From NCBI GenBank assembly GCA_014799675.1, contig JAAVHM010000108.1:14347-22811 (forward strand): a stretch of 8,465 nt of DNA, in the 5' to 3' direction. Source of the DNA: Ruminococcus sp. (GTDB taxonomy: Bacteria > Bacillota > Clostridia > Oscillospirales > Ruminococcaceae). The translations under genes and the position numbers were made by a program. Position 1 is the stretch's first letter, and each line of letters opens with the position of its first letter. The notes under the pieces were generated by a model that saw only the letters and a list, made by a program, of their open reading frames with translations, had not been told where the DNA came from and did not search any database. Shown piece after piece: positions 6,359 through 8,465 of this stretch.

Positions 6359-6410
6359 AGAAGCAAGAAGCAAGATTCTTGTTTGTTCTTGCTTCTTGCC
6401 TCTTGCTTCT
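6359..6410. repeat. Inverted heptamer repeats after nadC
   Basis: The left arm is 2.4 copies of AGAAGCA (6359-6375). The right arm is about 3.4 copies of TCTTGCT (6387-6410, the second copy reading TCTTGCC), which is the reverse complement in another phase. GCAAGAAGCAAGA (6363-6375) pairs perfectly with TCTTGCTTCTTGC (6387-6399) over 13 bases across an 11-base loop. The outer four pairs can also form if a 7-base unit bulges out. A degenerate copy, AGAAGTA, overlaps the nadC stop codon (6351-6357) and another lies at 6422-6428. The stem is not followed by a T-run on the plus strand, so it is not a textbook terminator, though it could attenuate transcription or protect the nadC mRNA end. Confidence 0.8.
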
Positions 6411-6465
6411 GAATATTAAGAAGAAGTAAGATTTAATAAAAAATCTATAAAAAGGAAAAAAAGCT

Positions 6466-8465
6466 ATGAGTAAAATATTCTCTTTGGGAATTGACGTTGG
6501 TTCAACAACGGTCAAGACGGTTATTCTGGACGAGGGAGACAATATTATCCGTTCACGGTATCAGCGGCACTTTTCAAAGGTGCGGGAGACCGTGACGGAA
6601 CAGCTTACGGAAATTGCAAACGAGTATTCGGACTGCGAATTCCGCCTTGCGGTAACGGGTTCTGCGGGACTGGGTCTTGCCAACGCTTCGGGACTTCCCT
6701 TTGTGCAGGAGGTTTTCGGCGCGTTTATTGCTGTAAAAAACAGCTATCCCGACGCTGACGTTGTTATCGAGCTTGGCGGTGAGGACGCTAAAATAATCTT
6801 CCTGACAGGCGGCGTTGAGCAGCGTATGAACGGTTCCTGCGCCGGCGGCACGGGCGCGTTCATAGACCAAATGGCTACCCTTTTGGGAATTACCGTTGAC
6901 GAGCTGGACAGGCTTGCTCTGTCCGCGGAAAAAATTTACCCCATAGCTTCACGCTGCGGAGTTTTCGCAAAGTCGGACATTCAGCCCCTGCTCAATCAGG
7001 GCGCAAAGCGTGAGGATATTGCCGCTTCGATTTTTCAGGCGGTAGTCGACCAGACTGTTTCGGGACTTGCACAGGGACGCACTATCGAGGGCAAGGTCCT
7101 GTTTTTGGGAGGTCCTCTCTCGTTCCAAAAGGGACTTCGCAAAGCCTTTGTTGACACCTTGAAGCTTCCCGAGGAAAACGCAATTTTCCCCGAAAACGCT
7201 CCATGCTTTATGGCTTACGGCTGTGCCCTCCATGCTAAGGAAACAAGCGAGCCTATGAATTTGGACGAAGTCATCATAAAGGTTAAAAACGCAAAGGCAA
7301 GCGACGATATTGTAACAGGTCAGCCGCTTTTTACCACGAAAGAGGAATACAATAAATTTGTTGAACGCCACAAGCAGTTCGACCTGAAATATGCGGATAT
7401 TAACAAGTACGAGGGGGAAGCTTACCTCGGCATCGACGCGGGTTCTACAACCACAAAATTGGTACTTATCACGCCTAAGGGGGAGCTTTTGTATCAGCAC
7501 TACTGCTCCAGTATGGGCAGACCGCTGGATATTATTTCCGCAAAGATAAAGGAAATTTACTCCCTTGCGGGGGATAGAATAAAAATAGTTTCCTCGGCTG
7601 TAACAGGCTACGGCGAGGACTTGATAAAAGCGGGTCTCGGCATCGACAACGGTATCGTTGAGACCGTCGCCCACTATAAGGCGGCAAGCTTTTTCGAGCC
7701 TGACGTTGATTTCATTATTGACATCGGCGGTCAGGACATCAAGTGCTTCAAAATCAAAAATAAGGCTATCGACAGCATTATGCTGAACGAGGCTTGCTCC
7801 TCGGGCTGCGGGTCGTTTATCCAGACCTTTGCGTTGGCTCTGGGGTACGATATTGCCGACTTTTCGCAGCTTGGACTTTTTGCGGAACGCCCCGTTGACT
7901 TAGGTTCAAGATGTACTGTTTTCATGAACAGCTCCGTTAAGCAGGCACAAAAGGACGGCGCTTCCGTTGAGGATATTTCCGCGGGACTTTCCGCTTCTAT
8001 CATAAAGAACGCCATTTACAAGGTTATCCGCGCGAAATCCGTTGACGAACTGGGTACTCACATTGTTGTGCAGGGAGGAACTTTCCTTAACGACGCGGTT
8101 CTCCGTTCCTTTGAACTGGAGCTTGGCAGGAACGTTGTCCGTCCCGCGATTGCAGGGCTTATGGGAGCGTTCGGCTGTGCGCTTTACGCTATGGAACACA
8201 GGAAAGAAAAGTCAACAATAATTACGGCGGAACAGCTTGAGGATTTCAAATATTCCTCAAAGCAGATGAACTGCGGCGGCTGCACGGCGCATTGCAGTCT
8301 CACTGTTATAAATTTTGGCGACGGACGGAAATTCATCAGCGGCAACCGCTGTGAAAAGGGCGCAGGCATAAAGACCGAGACGGAAAGACTTTGCCTTTAC
8401 GAATACAAATACGACAGACTTTTAAGCGTTGTGAACGAGAAGCCCGCTTCCCCCAAAGCAAAGGT
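6466..8465 (+). CDS. Giant 2-hydroxyacyl-CoA dehydratase activase-like protein, N-terminal part
   Basis: This is the N-terminal 666 codons of a large protein of the BadF/BadG/BcrA/BcrD ATPase family; the frame is still open at the right edge. The ATG at 6466 follows an AAAGGAAA site. Two ASKHA-fold ATPase repeats are fused. Repeat 1 has GIDVGSTTVK (8-17), ELGGEDAK (102-109), SCAGGTGAF (124-132, Cys125) and SRCGVFAKSD (162-171, Cys164). Repeat 2 has GIDAGSTTTK (322-331), DIGGQDIK (419-426), ACSSGCGSF (443-451, Cys444 and Cys448), SRCTVFMNS (481-489, Cys483) and VVQGGTFLND (534-543). A cysteine group follows: Cys603, Cys606, Cys610 and Cys629. In HgdC, the activator of 2-hydroxyglutaryl-CoA dehydratase, equivalent cysteines hold one [4Fe-4S] cluster between two subunits and ATP drives electron transfer to the dehydratase. 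Full-length relatives in Clostridia reach about 1400 residues with dehydratase-like domains downstream; their substrate is not known. No strong promoter is visible, so it may be read through from nadC. Confidence 0.92.
   Translation, partial: MSKIFSLGIDVGSTTVKTVILDEGDNIIRSRYQRHFSKVRETVTEQLTEIANEYSDCEFRLAVTGSAGLGLANASGLPFVQEVFGAFIAVKNSYPDADVVIELGGEDAKIIFLTGGVEQRMNGSCAGGTGAFIDQMATLLGITVDELDRLALSAEKIYPIASRCGVFAKSDIQPLLNQGAKREDIAASIFQAVVDQTVSGLAQGRTIEGKVLFLGGPLSFQKGLRKAFVDTLKLPEENAIFPENAPCFMAYGCALHAKETSEPMNLDEVIIKVKNAKASDDIVTGQPLFTTKEEYNKFVERHKQFDLKYADINKYEGEAYLGIDAGSTTTKLVLITPKGELLYQHYCSSMGRPLDIISAKIKEIYSLAGDRIKIVSSAVTGYGEDLIKAGLGIDNGIVETVAHYKAASFFEPDVDFIIDIGGQDIKCFKIKNKAIDSIMLNEACSSGCGSFIQTFALALGYDIADFSQLGLFAERPVDLGSRCTVFMNSSVKQAQKDGASVEDISAGLSASIIKNAIYKVIRAKSVDELGTHIVVQGGTFLNDAVLRSFELELGRNVVRPAIAGLMGAFGCALYAMEHRKEKSTIITAEQLEDFKYSSKQMNCGGCTAHCSLTVINFGDGRKFISGNRCEKGAGIKTETERLCLYEYKYDRLLSVVNEKPASPKAK

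Noticed and set aside
6403..6432. Possible promoter TTGCTT ... TAAGAT before the activase gene
   Set aside because: The -10 matches at only four of six positions, the spacing is 18 and the -35 lies in repeat sequence; too weak to report as a feature.
6949..7674. 241-residue open frame on the minus strand
   Set aside because: It lies opposite the activase gene and reflects its codon bias; no ribosome binding site or family motif is seen.

Overview
This window looks like a chromosomal segment of a low- to mid-GC Gram-positive anaerobe of the Clostridia, perhaps the Ruminococcus/Oscillospiraceae group. The support is strong AAGGAG-type ribosome binding sites, TTGaaa/TATAAT promoters with extended -10 elements, a ydbS/ydbT pair like that of Bacillus subtilis, and a large 2-hydroxyacyl-CoA dehydratase activase-type protein that is typical of anaerobic Clostridia. 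The genus is a guess. I see no insertion sequence, CRISPR array, tRNA or rRNA.

Layout. Positions 1-557 (minus strand) hold the N-terminal 185 codons of an alanine/glycine:cation symporter (AGCS family), cut by the left edge. Facing away from it is a two-gene membrane operon, ydbS (676-1173) and ydbT (1173-2627), whose proteins carry bacterial PH-like domains. thyA follows (2733-3563) with its own very good promoter. A 297-base gap contains a (ATAATTA)4 heptamer array, a pair of 17-base direct repeats, a strong promoter and a potentially folded leader. After it come folA (3861-4346), a Sir2-family deacylase (4380-5108), an AT-rich gene of unknown function (5140-5490) and nadC (5516-6358). These four have gaps of only 25 to 33 bases and each has its own Shine-Dalgarno, so they probably form one operon. 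A 107-base gap with inverted heptamer repeats separates nadC from the first 666 codons of a giant CoA-dehydratase activase-like protein, which runs off the right edge.

How the genes fit together. ThyA makes dTMP and turns methylene-tetrahydrofolate into dihydrofolate, and FolA reduces that back with NADPH, so thyA and folA are the two halves of the thymidylate cycle. Downstream, NadC makes nicotinate mononucleotide for NAD synthesis and the Sir2 protein consumes NAD. A nicotinamide-nucleotide theme therefore runs through folA-sir2-nadC, although this is inferred from gene order only.

Most genes are ordinary housekeeping or well-known families. The parts that deserve a second look are the folA upstream region, the small unknown gene inserted between sir2 and nadC, the two heptamer repeat arrays and the duplicated activase architecture. 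I found no clear evidence of a new defence or mobile system.
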